From: Penicillium oxalicum
Taxonomy: Eukaryota > Ascomycota > Eurotiomycetes > Eurotiales > Aspergillaceae
Assembly: GCF_001723175.1 (NCBI RefSeq)
Contig: NC_064655.1
Location: 2,480,001 to 2,544,000 of the forward strand
Direction of reading: 5' to 3'
DNA: 64,000 bases
Below are positions 12,643 through 25,034 of the stretch, in pieces. The translations under genes and the position numbers were made by a program. The number at the start of each line of letters is the position of its first letter. The first letter of the stretch is position 1. The notes under the pieces were generated by a model. The model worked only from the letters and a program-made list of their open reading frames with translations. It searched no databases and was not told the DNA's origin.

Positions 12643-13277
12643 TATCAACAAAAGAAAGACGCGTCTGTTAATGTTGTTAGGACTACTATAATATCAATAT
12701 CTCTTACTTCAGACCCTACCATAACACACTAACAACAATAATACTATATATCCCCTACAAACCTCCCTTCTTACTAAATTCTATCCCCAAATCCTATCTA
12801 AATCACCTAAATTATTAAATTTACCCAAACCTCAATCACATTCCCAAATACTAACCATGGCTGAAGAAGATCTCGGCCAAGCGGCCGGGGTTGAAGAATT
12901 CCCTGTATCTCGTAAGGACTATAGCAAATTCTTTACCCTGAAATCCCGAGGCTAGCTAGTAAACTAACTTACTAGCGCCCCTAAAGAATTTACCCTTAAC
13001 CTACTTAAATTGTTAGAAAGAATAGAAGACTTCGAGGACTAGTTCAGAGATATATACTAAATCCTTAAAAAGAAAGGACTCTATCGCCTCGTTAACCTAA
13101 AATATAATAGGCCTAAAGTAATATCTAACGGAGCAGAAACTTAGGTCGAATACTTCTATACTATATAGATATAGCTCTAATAATCTATCTCGAAGGATAT
13201 CGATATAATAGTTAAAGCTATAAGATTCCGATGCGAATTCGCTAATAAATATATTATTAGCTTAAAAAAAGTACTCT

Positions 13278-13457
13278 ATGAGAGAGTTTGCCCTCTCCAG
13301 ATGTTTGCTAGGCCTAGCAGCGGTTATGTGTCTTGAGGGTTTTTCCCCCATCGTGGGTTTTCCCTCTCTCTCTCTTCTTCCTTCTCCCTAGACTTCCCAA
13401 TCCCAGTTATCTCGCCTCCAGATTGCTTCCTTGCCTTGTAGACCTGTAGGTCTATCA
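13278..13457 (+). repeat. Short LTR-like repeat, unmutated copy inside Gypsy RT
   Basis: Full-length partner of 638-816, but rich in CA/TG. It sits in the middle of the reverse transcriptase region of the plus-strand Gypsy element, just before LCLYIDYRSLN, so it inserted into that element. The lack of RIP here, beside heavily mutated flanks, implies that it arrived after the main RIP episode or was too short to be recognised. Target-site duplication was not clear by eye. Confidence 0.65.
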
Positions 13458-15691
13458 GGAAGCTTTGCCTATATATAGATTATAGGAGTCTTAACGCGAT
13501 TATAGTAAACAATCGATATATACTTCCCCTAATTAGCGAGTTACTCGCGCGACTCGTAGACGTAAGAATTTATACTAAACTAGATCTATAAGACGCGTAC
13601 TACTATATTTATATTAGGAAGAGAGATAAATTAAAGACTATATTTCGTATACGCTATAGATATTTTAAGTACTATATAATACCTTTTAGCCTAGTAAATA
13701 TCCTAGCGATATTCTAGTCCTATATTAATAAGGCGCTTATAGGTCTAATTAATATATATCTTATAGTATACCTTAATAATATCCTAATCTTCTTATAGGA
13801 TATAGAAGGCTATATTCGAGATATATATATAGTACTATAACGCCTATAAGAATAGAACTTATACGCTAGACTAGAGAAGTATATCTTCTATACTATATAG
13901 TTTAAATTCCTTAGGTTTATTATAAGTAATAAAGGAGTCGTAATAGATAATATAAGAGTTACTACTATCCGCGACTAGCTAGAACTAAAGCATATCTTCG
14001 ATATCTAATAGTTCCTAGGATTCGTAAACTTCTACTACTAGTTTATCGAATTATACTTAAAGATTACTAGATCTCTTATAGATCTAGTCTAGGAGCTAGA
14101 TATATAGTAGAAGGGAAGAAATAAGCGGAAATAAGACTTTAAACTAACTAAAAGCGTATAAGAGATATTTAAGGAAGTTAAGGCGTATTTCCTTCGCGTA
14201 CTAATACTCGCCTATTTCGATCCTAGTCTCTAAAATATAATTAAGTTAGATATATTAGGATACGCGTATAGAGAGATCTACTTATAGAAGTAAAACTTAG
14301 GAGTATAGAAACTAATTATATTCTACTCTAAGAAGATAATTCTTATATAAATAAACTATAAAGTAGAAGATTAGGAAATACTAGCTATTTTAGAATATTT
14401 TAAGGAATAGCAATACTACTTAGAGAATAGCGTATATTAAATTATAGTAAAAATAGACTATATAAATCTTATAAAATTTATAAGTACTAAGAAGCTCTCC
14501 TAAAGATAAGTATACTAGGTAGAATACTTAGCGCGATATAACTTTATTATTATCTTTCGCGTAGGATTATAAAACCTAGTAGATACGCTAAATAGAAGGC
14601 TAGACTATAAGTAAGAAAATATAGAGGATATATATAGCGAAGACTATCTTAGAGACCTTATAGCGTAACTAGAGTAATATACCCTATAAGAAAGAGAAAT
14701 ATAGGACCTTCCTATAGGAATATTTATACTAAATATACTATTCGAAGAGGGAATAGAGATAAAAGGGTATAGGATAATAATTAGCTAATAAGCTATAATT
14801 ATAGGAGCTATAGGAGAATTATCTATAATATAGATACTTCCTATATCCCTCGCTAAACTAATCTACCTAGCCTAAATATAGGATATAGAGTTAGTTAAGA
14901 AGAGGTAAGAGCTTAAAAGAGGAGACTAGGTAATAGGAGATCTATAGAGTATCTCCCTAGAGAATAACCTACTTAGGAAGAGTAGGAAAGTATATATCCC
15001 GAATAAGCTAGCGCTAATTATAGAAATTATATATATATACTATAATAATCCTATAGTAGGATACTATACTAAAAGATATACTAGTAAATTAATTAGGTCG
15101 CGTTTCTAGTAGATAAATATACGCGAGATAATCGTAGAATATATTAGTAAGTACTATATCTATTAAAAAGCTACTATTAAGCGATACTAGCTATATAGGC
15201 TTCTAGAACTACTACTAGTACTATAGAAGTCGATAGAATAGATAAGTATTAACTTTATTATAGGCCTACTCCTATCCTACTAGGATAGAAGGGTCTATAA
15301 CTCTATTATAGTAGCTATCGACCTATTTATAAAGTACTTGCTCTATATCCTATATATAAAAGATATAGACGTAGAAGGACTTATAGAAAAGTTCTATAAC
15401 TATATAATCCTATACTTCGGAATACTAGAGAATATTCTCAGCGACCGCGGAAGCGTATTTACGAGCGAATTCTAGTCCTATTTCTACTACCTACTAGGAG
15501 TAAGAAGACGCCTATCTACTACTTTCTACCTATAGATAGATAGCTGAATAGAGAGATAAAACTAGACCCTAAAATATTACCTCCGGAGCTATATTAACTA
15601 GGAGTAGAATAACTAGGTAAGATAGCTCCTACTTATATAAATAGTCTATAATAACTCTATATATAGCGTATATATAACTATACCTATATTA

Positions 15692-15966
15692 GGCCTTGCA
15701 ATTACTCGCGAGTCCTTAGCTCGCGCTACTCGCGAACCGGCTCGCAGGACTCGCGAGCCGTACGACGGTAATACACTAGTAATCGAGCCGATCGAACCGC
15801 GAGTTTTTCTGGCTCGCTATATATAATAATAAATTACTGGCTCGATTTTACAATACCGTACGAGCGGGAAGACTCGCGAGTCAAGGACTCGCGAGTAATT
15901 TTCCGCGAGCCAGGGACTCGCGAGTCGAGTCCAAAAAGCTGGCTCGCCGCGAGTAATTGCAAGGTC
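15692..15966. mobile_element. Small TA-flanked inverted-repeat element (MITE-like), copy 1, 275 bp
   Basis: The ends are inverted repeats of GRCCTTGCAATTACTCGCG, flanked by TA on both sides (15690-15691 and 15967-15968). The interior is packed with CTCGCGAG-type palindromes and has no open frame. It interrupts the integrase part of the plus-strand Gypsy remnant. TA duplication plus terminal inverted repeats is the pattern of Tc1/mariner-type non-autonomous elements, but no autonomous partner is seen here. Confidence 0.75.
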
Positions 15967-18440
15967 TAACCTATATATATACTTATAGGTATAAGGCTAG
16001 ACCTATAACTTTCGGTCTAGATATAGGAGCAGGAATAGGAAGTAAGAGATATAGCTATACGCGTAAATAAGGTAATTATAATATAAGAATAGTTATATAC
16101 GCGCCTATAATATACGAAGGAAATTATAAAGCGTAACATAGATAAGAAGTATATAAATAAAATCTTCTGAGTAAGCGACTAGGTCCTACTAAGGAATAAG
16201 AATATTATATAGAAGCGCCTAGTAAGGAAGATTAACTACTATTATATAGGACTATTCTAAATCGTAAAAAAGGTTAGATAATAAGTATACTAACTAATCC
16301 TAATACTATAATACTATATAATCTACCCTATAGTCTATATCTTCCTACTTAAGCTATACTATAGTAACCTATATAAGGCGAACTAGCGACTAGGACTAAT
16401 ATAAGTTAGCGATACTAATAAATAGCTTATAGAGCGTATCTTATAAGAATTAAAGAATAAGAAGTACTACTATATTAAATAGATAGGCTATAAAGATAAA
16501 GAGAATACGTAGGAACTATTTATATACATTAAAGAAACTATAGTATTTAATAAGTTTATATCTAAAAGAGCACGGAAATAGGTAGAGAAATATAAAATAG
16601 TATAATAAGTAATATAAATACGTAAAAAATACTAGTCCTCTATAAGAAGGATATTAAATAGTAATAAAAGGAAGCGCGATAGGATAAGTCTACTAGTAGA
16701 AAGAACTAGCTCGTATAAGACGCGTAAAAGACGCGTAGGAATATCTTATATAGATAGCTTAAGAACCTTAAATAGAATAGCGATCTACTATAAGAAAGAG
16801 ATACTATAAGAAGTAGGCGGACTAAGCTAATATAATAGCCTAGAACTACTAACCTATATCCTAATCTTATTATACTATAATAGAAGACGCGCGATAGTAA
16901 GACTCGCGACTCCGATAATAAATAAATATACTACCTATAATATAAGAAGCTACTATATCTTAGTAAACCGCTACTCTAAATAGCTAAATAACTATATCCG
17001 CTAACAAAAGTATCTCCTACCTAGTTATAAGTATAATAGAGATAGATAACTATAATATAGAATTATTATATAAGAAAGAAGGTATATTATATAAGAGAGG
17101 AGGCGTATTATCTACTCTAAAAGAGGGCGAAGAAGGAGATAGCGAAAGAGATAGAGATAGGAATAGCGAAGAAGGAAGTAGAGATAGTAGAGGAGGAAGA
17201 AGTATATTAGGGTCTATAGGGACTTTACTCCTCTAAATTATAGCTACTAGATATAAATAAGTATCTTAGAACTCGCGAAGAGTAGTAGTAAGAGTAGTAT
17301 TACTAGTTAGAAGAGTATTTAGAACTATATTCGCGAGAGTACTAGTATATAGATTAATCTATATAGATATATAAGTTAGATAAACTCCTATAAAAGATAA
17401 AGAGGACTAACTAAATAATAAGAGTAGTACCTAGTAGAATAATATAAGTAGATATACTAGCTAGTAAGTATTATATATTAGTATTAGGGATTATAGCGTA
17501 AGTACTTAAGATAGTAGATATACTATATTCCTATAAAACTCCTAGGGATATTCTAAGATACGAAGTTCGAAGGTATTATAAGAGACTCTAATTAAGATAG
17601 AGAGTAAGATATATAGGAAATATAGCGCTTTTATATCTCTACGATAACGCTTAATAATATCGCGGAGTAGGAAGAGAGGGACGCTTAAAGAAAAAGCTAT
17701 AATTACGAAAATAGTAATACCTAGGTTAAAGAATAATATATTAAAGAAGTAAAACGCTTACTCCTATACCTATATATATAAGATAAAGGCGAGAAAGATA
17801 TACGTAGATAAAATACGTACTCCTATATTTATATTCCCTAAGATAAAGGTATAAACTATATAATAAGAGAATATATAGGAGGATAAAAAGATATTACTAA
17901 GAGGAGCTACTAAGAGGAGCGTAATAGGCTATAGGGACGTAGCCCTCTAAGGAGGGGAATAATATTATAACCTAGCTATACTACGTATATAGGACCTATA
18001 GGCCGCTATAGTACTTTTGCGCAAGATATAGTTATATCCTACCGTACCCGCGGGCCCTAACTACTACTTATAGGAGTAGCTACCCTAGTTCCTTAGCGAT
18101 TAGTCTGAATCATATACTAGGGGTTACCCTGGGACCTTCACTCTGACCCGAACCTCTATAGGACTAGACGGGTAGTCCTAACACCTTTCCCGAATCAGAC
18201 AATCAAAGTATTCGTCTAGAGTGTCTATCTCGGAGGATTGCTCGGTCGCTTTAATAGCGTTAAATTTAGTATAGGGGATATAAAAATAGAACATTTCGAC
18301 TTTGTTTTGTGTATATAATATAGGTAACGCTAAGCCTAATTAAGAACCTGACATCGACACTCGGCTACCAAAAAGGCTTAGCGCGTTCTTAGCTATTATC
18401 GAGGTCAGCTTCGCCGATTGTCGATACTACCTATAGACTC

Positions 18441-18591
18441 GACTCGGTACGCGGAACCTCCATGTTTATATTGTGGAAACTAGTGGAGTCTACCGGGACC
18501 CCAAGATTCAGTCTTTGAAATCAGACCCCATAGACTTGGACTCTCTGCCTAGCCAACAGGTTCTCTGTCCTGCGATACAGATCCCCTAACA
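18441..18591 (-). repeat. Partial Copia LTR (third copy)
   Basis: About 150 bp match the part of the LTR at 32966-33222 that ends CCCCTAACA, in the same orientation. The remaining half is absent or diverged, so this is a truncated solo LTR. It marks the change from RIP-saturated DNA on its left to normal-composition DNA on its right. Confidence 0.7.
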
Positions 18592-19400
18592 CAATATTTA
18601 GCAGCCAAGTACATCCTCACAAAAGCGATCCAGACAAGCCGGTCCCGACCTGCCTGCTAACGAAAAGTGCGTAATACACACTACAAATAAAAAAATAACT
18701 TGTGTAGGTAGGGGTCTTAAGCCTAACGGGCAAATATATATAGCGCCAGGGATAAGCCTAGTTCACCGCCTAGGGATTCATAGTTCCAACGTTTCACTAC
18801 CCACTTCCGTTTATCAACGCAGCGTTAACACCATCCTTACCATCCTCACCGTCCTCACCGTCCTCACCATCCTCACCATCCTCACTATCAACACCATCAA
18901 CACCGTCAACACCGTCAACAAGCATTTCAATATCCGTGAATTACATAGGGACACCGGAGTAAATAGAGGATTACTTCTAATACTAACGTCTCGCCTGTGA
19001 TACAATTATCTCTATTCGCTAAGACATCACTATATATACTCTTGATTCCCGTTTAGTTAAAGGGTTTCCACGTAGTGCTATCCTTAGATTAGAATTTCAG
19101 TGACAGAGCTTACAAGATCTATCTCTATACCAGGGCAAGTCAGAATCGAGAATTTATCTTTATTACTATGCTATCGACTTCCCCCATGGTTCGGGCTACA
19201 TAGTCCGGCCTATATAATATACACAGAGATAAGTCGTGCAGGTCTTGGCTTCTTCAAGTACCGCAGCAATACTTGAATACTAGTCCCTAGCACCACGGAG
19301 AGGTGCCTGCATATCGCTAGAGGATCATAGTATAGACCCTGGCCCCAGGTCTTACCCGATCGAGCACGCTTTTACAAACACAGGGCTCATTATCTATAAG
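18592..19400. other. Intergenic, minisatellite, no gene supported
   Basis: Base composition returns to normal. A 9-bp minisatellite lies at 18828-18921: about six TCCTCACCR units followed by about five ATCAACACC-like units. Open frames across it are low-complexity by-products. Nothing else could be recognised. Confidence 0.6.
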
Positions 19401-19490
19401 GGAGGATGTTAGTAAAGCAGACCTCAAGCTGCGAGGATTTTGTCATCACAGATCCTAGACTACGGAGTTCACTTCGTCACGCAGCGCCCC

Positions 19491-19575
19491 CCTACGAAGC
19501 ACAGTTGATCTCGCAGAGCTCATCCTACGAAGCACACTTGATCTCGCAGAGCTTATCCTGCGAAGCGCAAGCTGT
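19491..19575 (+). repeat. 33-bp tandem repeat, about 2.5 units
   Basis: CCTACGAAGCACAGTTGATC-like units start at 19491, 19524 and 19557. The 33-bp period keeps the reading frame open (11 codons per unit), but the surrounding 90-codon frame has no recognisable domain and I do not call it a gene. Confidence 0.7.
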
Positions 19576-20112
19576 CCTGCAAAAGAGCGCAATTCTTACT
19601 TTACTAGGCTCATACCAGCGAAAGCTAAGACTTAGAATCCAACGTCTGCAGGCAGACAACACGACCACGCTATCTTAGGGGATAAGGATGGAAGTTCTGG
19701 TTTTCTAGACCGGTCATGGTAGGTCCTTTTATGCCTTTTCGCCTCCGGCCGCTTATAGCTACCAGGTATGCAAAATCTATGGAAGACATGATTTACTGCG
19801 GTGTAAACATGACATTTTTGCTGCTAGTAGAGTTGATTCAACAGCCGTTGAAGGACGTGTTTAGAGTATGCGGCCAATCTTACCAAGCGCCTTACTTCGA
19901 ACCGTGGCGTGTATTAATCTAGACTAGGCCATCCTTGGAACCATCTGTTGCCGGTTGCAACTCCGATATCTATGGTGAACCCCCTTCAATGGTCGTGGAA
20001 AAGCGCGTTCAACCGAGCTTTGAGCAACATCGGGCGCGTTTGAACTGGCAAACGGAAGATTCTCCCGGTTACGTGGCCAGCCTAGGCTCCCCTAGACTTC
20101 CCGCAATAATTC

Positions 20113-21099
20113 ATGTGCGAGAGCATTGATCACATCGGCCTAGACCCAACCCACGCTCGCCAGTCATCAAATCTGCTCATCTGTGCCGCTCTTAATATCC
20201 CCTACGAACCAGACTCGCACCCTCCTAATGTTCACTGTGAAGCTATTCCGATCTCCATTCATTTCTACGCTACACCAGCACTGCAGCATTTGTATGAACC
20301 AGATTCCTTCTTCTACGCATGGGGACCCTTTAGCGCCCGGCAGTCTCTTGGTGGTGCCACAGAGATCACATTGCGTGCGTATGAGGTTCATCGGTATGAC
20401 CCTACTTCCCTAACTTCGACCCTGCGTACTCTGCTAGCTGTGGTGAGCCTGACTATCTCATCGCATTACCCAGACAGCCCGGGGACGTTACTGATACGGA
20501 TACCATATCAAACCCACTGTCCAGAGGCAGCGTGTCCTACGGTTCTTCTTATGGGCACGGTGGAATCCGCCACAGGTCGCGTCAATAGTGGGCCGTCACT
20601 CATGTACTACGACCTACATTCTACGGTATATGATTCCTCGACAAAGAGTTCGGTCAGCTTCACGGTTGCTGCGTACTTCAGAAATGGCGCCCGATGGGCC
20701 AATTTTCCTCCCCTGAAGCTTCACACGCACATTATGGTTGCGGCTCATGTTATTGGCATAACAACAGACGATCTTCGCCTCGCATTAATGGTTGACGATG
20801 TGTATTTCCTTCCCACTCTGCCCTATGCTCCGCCGACCCCCACCGGCGCCGGTTCTCAGATCTCCTAGCAGAAGCGCAAGGGCCGCTGGCTAGACCGAGC
20901 CGGCAGGTTGACACCTGCCCAAAGATGCCGTGCTGACGATGCCTTTCTTGGCACTCCCTATGACACTCTCATTGAATCTCAATCGGCGTTAGACGTTGTA
21001 GATTTCGACGCCGTCGATATCTCTCCTCAGTCAACTAACACAGATGCCTCGCGATCACCGGATATTCCTCATTCCCCCGCTCTGACACCGTCCACTTAG
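20113..21099 (+). pseudogene. Unknown protein gene interrupted by an in-frame TAG
   Basis: An ATG at 20113 opens a frame of 251 codons ending with TAG at 20866-20868. The same frame continues without interruption for 76 more codons (QKRKGRWLDRAGR... to ...SPALTPST) to a stop at 21099. The TAG is followed by CAG and would be CAG before a C to T change at CpA, the RIP-type change, so a 328-codon ancestor with one nonsense mutation is likely. No family was recognised. The central part alternates beta-strand-like stretches (TVLLMGTVES, SVSFTVAAYF, HIMVAAHVIGI), as in a small beta-barrel such as an OB fold, but that is only an impression. The gene may be intact if translation truly ends at 20868, and it may belong to a transposon. 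Confidence 0.5.
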
Positions 21100-21251
21100 G
21101 ACATCCGTACGCGCTCCGGACAGAAATGCTGACTGATTTGAAAGACCTATCCTAGTTCGTCATTTGAATGTTTGACTTGCCATTTTTCTCCATCAAGAAC
21201 TACCTTCCTTCGCTCTCTGTAACTTCCTGTTCAGTGCAAGTCCGTAGCCGT

Positions 21252-21274
21252 GGCAGCGGCCGAAGGCCGCTGCC
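21252..21274. repeat. GC-rich perfect hairpin
   Basis: GGCAGCGGCC-GAA-GGCCGCTGCC: 10-bp perfect arms and a 3-nt loop, about 310 bp upstream of the exporter gene. A (TAA)n microsatellite follows at 21286-21309. Its role is unknown. Confidence 0.7.
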
Positions 21275-21587
21275 AATGCAGCTCGTAATAATAATAATAA
21301 TAATAATAAAAGTTCCCGCCGCATGCTTATGTTCGCGATTACTAATTCATTCTACCAATGACAGCCGCTCATTCTGCTTGTTGTGCATGAAATATGCAGG
21401 AAACCGTCGAGAATTTCGGCGGCCTTTCGGACTCGGACTCGGACTCGGTGAGGAGTAAGACAGCTTGAAGCAGAGGACGTAGAGCCCTATTATTATGCCC
21501 TACTTCTTTTTCCTTCGTTGCATCTTGGCTTGAAGAGGGAGACTACTGTGGATCTGTTCAGCGGATTGACGAGTAACTACAGTCATT

Positions 21588-23490
21588 ATGCCAGCCTCAG
21601 ACAGGACGAGCGAGACCGGTGACGTTGAGAAAGTCACCGCGGCTGAGACCCCGAAGGAAGTGCCTGCTAGCAATGCTGCTGAATCAACTGCCTTGACTGG
21701 GCTGCCGTTGTATACGGTCCTGGTTGGGCTGGGACTGGCTCTGTTCCTGGGGGCCATGGATATGGCCATGCTTGGCACAGTCAGTTTGACTTCTGCGTTC
21801 TGATGATGCTATTCGGCTAACTCGATAGTTCCTTGTCTACGATAGGCCGTTCCATCTATCACTTCGACCTTCCACACGACTGCTGATATCGGCTGGTATG
21901 GCGCTGCATATCCCCTCACCATGTCCTCCATCCAGCTGCTGGCCGGCAAGATCTATGCCCAGTTCCCGCAGAAGCTGGTGTTCCTGGTATTTTTTGGTTT
22001 GTTCATGCTAGGCTCGTTGCTCTGTGGAGTGGCTGTCAACTCACCTATGTTCATCGTTGGACGGGCGACTGCGGGGGCCGGTGCAGCTGGTGTGCTATCG
22101 GGCACGTTGGCTATCGTCTCTGCCGTGGTGCCCCTCGACAAGCAGTCTCTAATCCTGGGTCTAATGATGTCGCTCGTTGGCACGGCCGTCGTGCTCGGTC
22201 CGGTCATCAGCGGTCTCCTGACGGACCACAGCACCTGGCGCTGGTGCTTCTACCTGAACCTGCCCTGTGGCGGCGTCACTCTCCTGGCCCTGATCCTCTT
22301 TTTCCGTCCGCCAAAGAGGCCCACCCGTACGACCCCGCTATCCATCCCCGAGCTAATTAAGAAGCTCGATCTGGCGGGTTGTCTCGGCTTCATCCCCGCG
22401 GTGGTCATGCTCCTCCTCGCCTTGCAGTGGGGCGGCGACGGCAGCAAAGAGCATGCCTGGAACTCAGCCACCATCATCGGGCTTTTCTGCGGCGCAGGGG
22501 TGTCACTCATCCTCTTCCTGATCTGGGAGCACTACCAGGGTGACGACGCAATGCTCCCGCTCAAGTTCTTCAGGGACCTGACCATCATCGCGAGCTGTCT
22601 GTACGGCTTCGCCCTGCTAGGCGGCTACGTCGTTGTCGGATACTTTCTGCCCGAGTGGTTCCAGATCATCAAGGGCGCAAATCCACAAAGCAGTGCCGTG
22701 ATGTTACTACCCAACGTGATCACCAACTTCATTTCCAAGGCTGTGATCGGAGTCATCGGTTCGTTCCCCTCCCCTTCCTATCCTCATCCCCGCACCATAC
22801 TAACTCCCACCAGTCAACAAAACCGGCTACTTCAACCCCTGGCTCTTCTTCGGCGCGGCTGTCCTCGCCATCGGCTCCGGCCTCGAAACCAACTTCCACC
22901 CCTCGACCCCGCGCCCCAACTGGATCGGCTACCAGATCCTCCAGGGCGCCGCGCTCGGCATCATCCAGGCGCCCACCCTCGGCGTGCAGGTCGCACTTGC
23001 CAAGCAGAAGCATCTGATCCCCGTGGCCCTGTCGCTGGTCATCTTCTTCCAGTACTTCGGCAGCAGCATCATGCTGAGTATCTCTTTGACCATCTTCCAA
23101 AATCTGCTGCGGCCCGGGCTGGTCAGCAAGGCCGGCATGACGGAGGCGCAGGTGCAGCAGTATGTGGCCGCGGGCAACTCGGAGGTGCGAGAGTTGACGG
23201 CACAAATCGATCCGTCGCGGTTGGGCGTCGTGTTGGAGGTGTATAATGATGCGATTGCGGGAGTTATGGTATGTTTTTTACCCGATTTCTTTGGTGGGTG
23301 TTGGGTTTTTGGTTGAGGCTAATTTTTGGCTGTGGTTTTCTAGTGGCTTTCGACGGCAGCGGCATTATTTGGGTTCCTCGTGTCTTTTGGGTTTCCCTGG
23401 AAGAGTTTGAAGGCGCAGACAGAGGAGAATAAGAAGGAGGCGGCGGCGGAGGAGGAGGAGGAGGTGAAGGTGGCTGCTGTGGAGGCTTGA
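21588..23490 (+). CDS. MFS multidrug exporter, DHA2 (14-TM) type
   Basis: Predicted proton-coupled exporter of the plasma membrane, 568 aa from four exons. Introns are 21780-21845, 22759-22813 and 23269-23343; all are GT-AG and frame-consistent. After a soluble N-terminus of about 40 residues (rich in T, E, A) the hydrophobic segments begin (PLYTVLVGLGLALFLGAMDM). The joined sequence then gives TADIGWYGAAYPLTMSS and LLAGKIY, typical of fungal DHA2 transporters. The antiporter motif of TM5 is visible as GTAVVLGPVISG, followed by WRWCFYLNLPCGG. The C-terminus is lysine/glutamate-rich and cytosolic. Such genes commonly lie in secondary-metabolite clusters and export the product; its place near a Zn2Cys6 regulator and a PKS-NRPS fits this. 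The substrate cannot be told from sequence. The ATG at 21588 is preferred because it precedes the first membrane segment in frame. Confidence 0.9.
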
Positions 23491-25034
23491 GGTGTTGGAT
23501 ATTTGAAGGAAGTGGTGGTGAAGCCGTATAGGCGATTCCGTGGCGCGTAGGAGGTGAAGAGCTAGAATGCAGCACGTATGGCGTACTCTTTTCCACTGGA
23601 TAAAGTTCATATAGGTAATACTAGTGTGAACAATAAACCAGAGTGTATGGACCATAGTTGTACTGTAAACGGTCATTATCATTACCCAGACTTCCGGTTG
23701 TGGCGTATCAGCCCTGTTGACGAGCTATGATCTTAGCGGGCTTCCATTGCATAATACCTCTGATGCCGTAGATTGAATGAATTAAAAGCACAGGGAGTGT
23801 TGTCCGCAAAATGAGCGAAAATTATAGAGATTCTTCAATCAATCGAGATTGTAGCAAATGGCGTGGGATGGTTTGCCGTTGCAAGCAGAAACCTTGATAG
23901 GGAGATATGATCACGCCCAGGTTGTTTTCAGTGGTCGGACTGCTGCATTGAGATGAACTAGAATACAACACTCGAGTCACATTAGCAGAGTCACTAGTAC
24001 CCGGGGCCTTATATCATTACCAACAAGGGGGTAAAGAAAGAACACATAGCCCAGCTAGCCTGGGCGCGCTTATAGACTTAGTCGCAGGCGCCTGTGGCAT
24101 CATCAGTGTCCTGGCATCGGCATCAGCATCAGAAAATGATACATGGTGATCTTGAAAGCAGGAGCAAGAGCAACCCCCATTCATTAAATCAACCCAACCT
24201 CAATCCCGCCCAGCCCAGTTCAAACCATTGTGCGCGTCATTGCGACAAGTGTCTCCCTTATACACCATCTTCGGAGCCAGCAGCCAACTCCGAGCTGAGG
24301 TATCACCAAGAACGAACGATCGTCCTATCAACTCCCAATTCATCTCCCATCGGCGTAACATTTCCTGTATTAGGTCAGTTGCACCATTCCCATGCCCCCA
24401 CAATGACGGATATGCCAGTCTGTTGTGATCGAATGTGGCGACTGGAGACCCGGGACCCAGTTATGTGAAAATGGGCGTGAATTTAGCAACGAGCTTGTCT
24501 TGACGCCATTCCGATGTCCTGGACGTCGTATTAGCATAAGCTATTGCTCGTGACAGGCGGGCGGTCCCATTTGCGTAGGGCGGACCGGCCGGATGCGATT
24601 GGGTTCATATATATAGAGCTTTCTTTAAGCAAGGTTGTGTTTGGTGATGGGATCAGATCTCATGGTGGGCTAGCCCTATAGGGAGGTTGACAGAGTTTGA
24701 TCTCAATTTCGGTTTGTGCTGGACATCCTCGCACGGTTTGGTTAATATGTATGTTGGTATGCGGTGGTGGCTGCGGAGGGGACACTGGTAGAAACGAAAT
24801 TTTTTATTGCCTATCTCTTTATTGTGTAGCTGATATGGCAGATATTACAGGTATTATTTGTATATTATTCGTGTTACTTTGCTTGGAAGGAAGCAAGCTT
24901 CCACAACAACCTTACTCGACATCGTACTACTCACTCCATTATATTATAAACAAGCTAGTGAGTTAAAAAGTCATTCAAATTTTATATCACAATCATAAGT
25001 TAATTTCAAAAAGTATTAGATCTATCATAAATAA
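23491..25034. other. Intergenic region between exporter and regulator
   Basis: About 1.5 kb between two genes that converge (exporter plus, regulator minus). Open frames up to 124 codons occur on both strands but show no domain, no family resemblance and low-complexity composition. The last 350 bp, before 25034, are AT-rich and presumably hold the 3' end of the regulator transcript. Confidence 0.5.

Larger units (their letters stand above)
12857..18120 (+). mobile_element. Gypsy LTR retrotransposon, RIP-decayed, plus strand
   Basis: An ATG at 12857 opens a gag-like frame (MAEEDLGQAAG...) that stays clean for about 32 codons and then meets a TAG where a TGG is likely ancestral. At 13458-13900 the frame reads like reverse transcriptase: LCLYIDYRSLN, ARIYTKLDLQDAY and VYLNDILIF, which correspond to the conserved DYR-LN, KLDL--AY and YLDD blocks. 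Integrase-like blocks follow at about 15000-15600 (a zinc-binding-like start, then a core with INFIIGLLLS in place of DFI-GLP-S). A purine-rich GGAGGGGAAT at 17951 is followed by a sequence resembling a 3' LTR start. The body is broken by the LTR at 13278 and the small inverted-repeat element at 15692. No functional protein is expected. Confidence 0.75.

Noticed and set aside
18814..19005. 63-codon minus-strand frame rich in Val, Met and Arg
   Set aside because: It is the translation of the 9-bp minisatellite; low complexity and no start context.
19406..19922. Two short plus-strand frames (90 and 68 codons)
   Set aside because: The first is mostly the 33-bp tandem repeat; the second lacks any domain and context.
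22753..23205. 150-codon minus-strand frame inside the exporter gene
   Set aside because: Shadow of the GC-rich third exon of the MFS gene, which is well supported on the plus strand.
24094..24468. 124-codon frame between exporter and regulator
   Set aside because: His/Ser/Asn-rich, no domain, overlaps other random frames of similar length on both strands.
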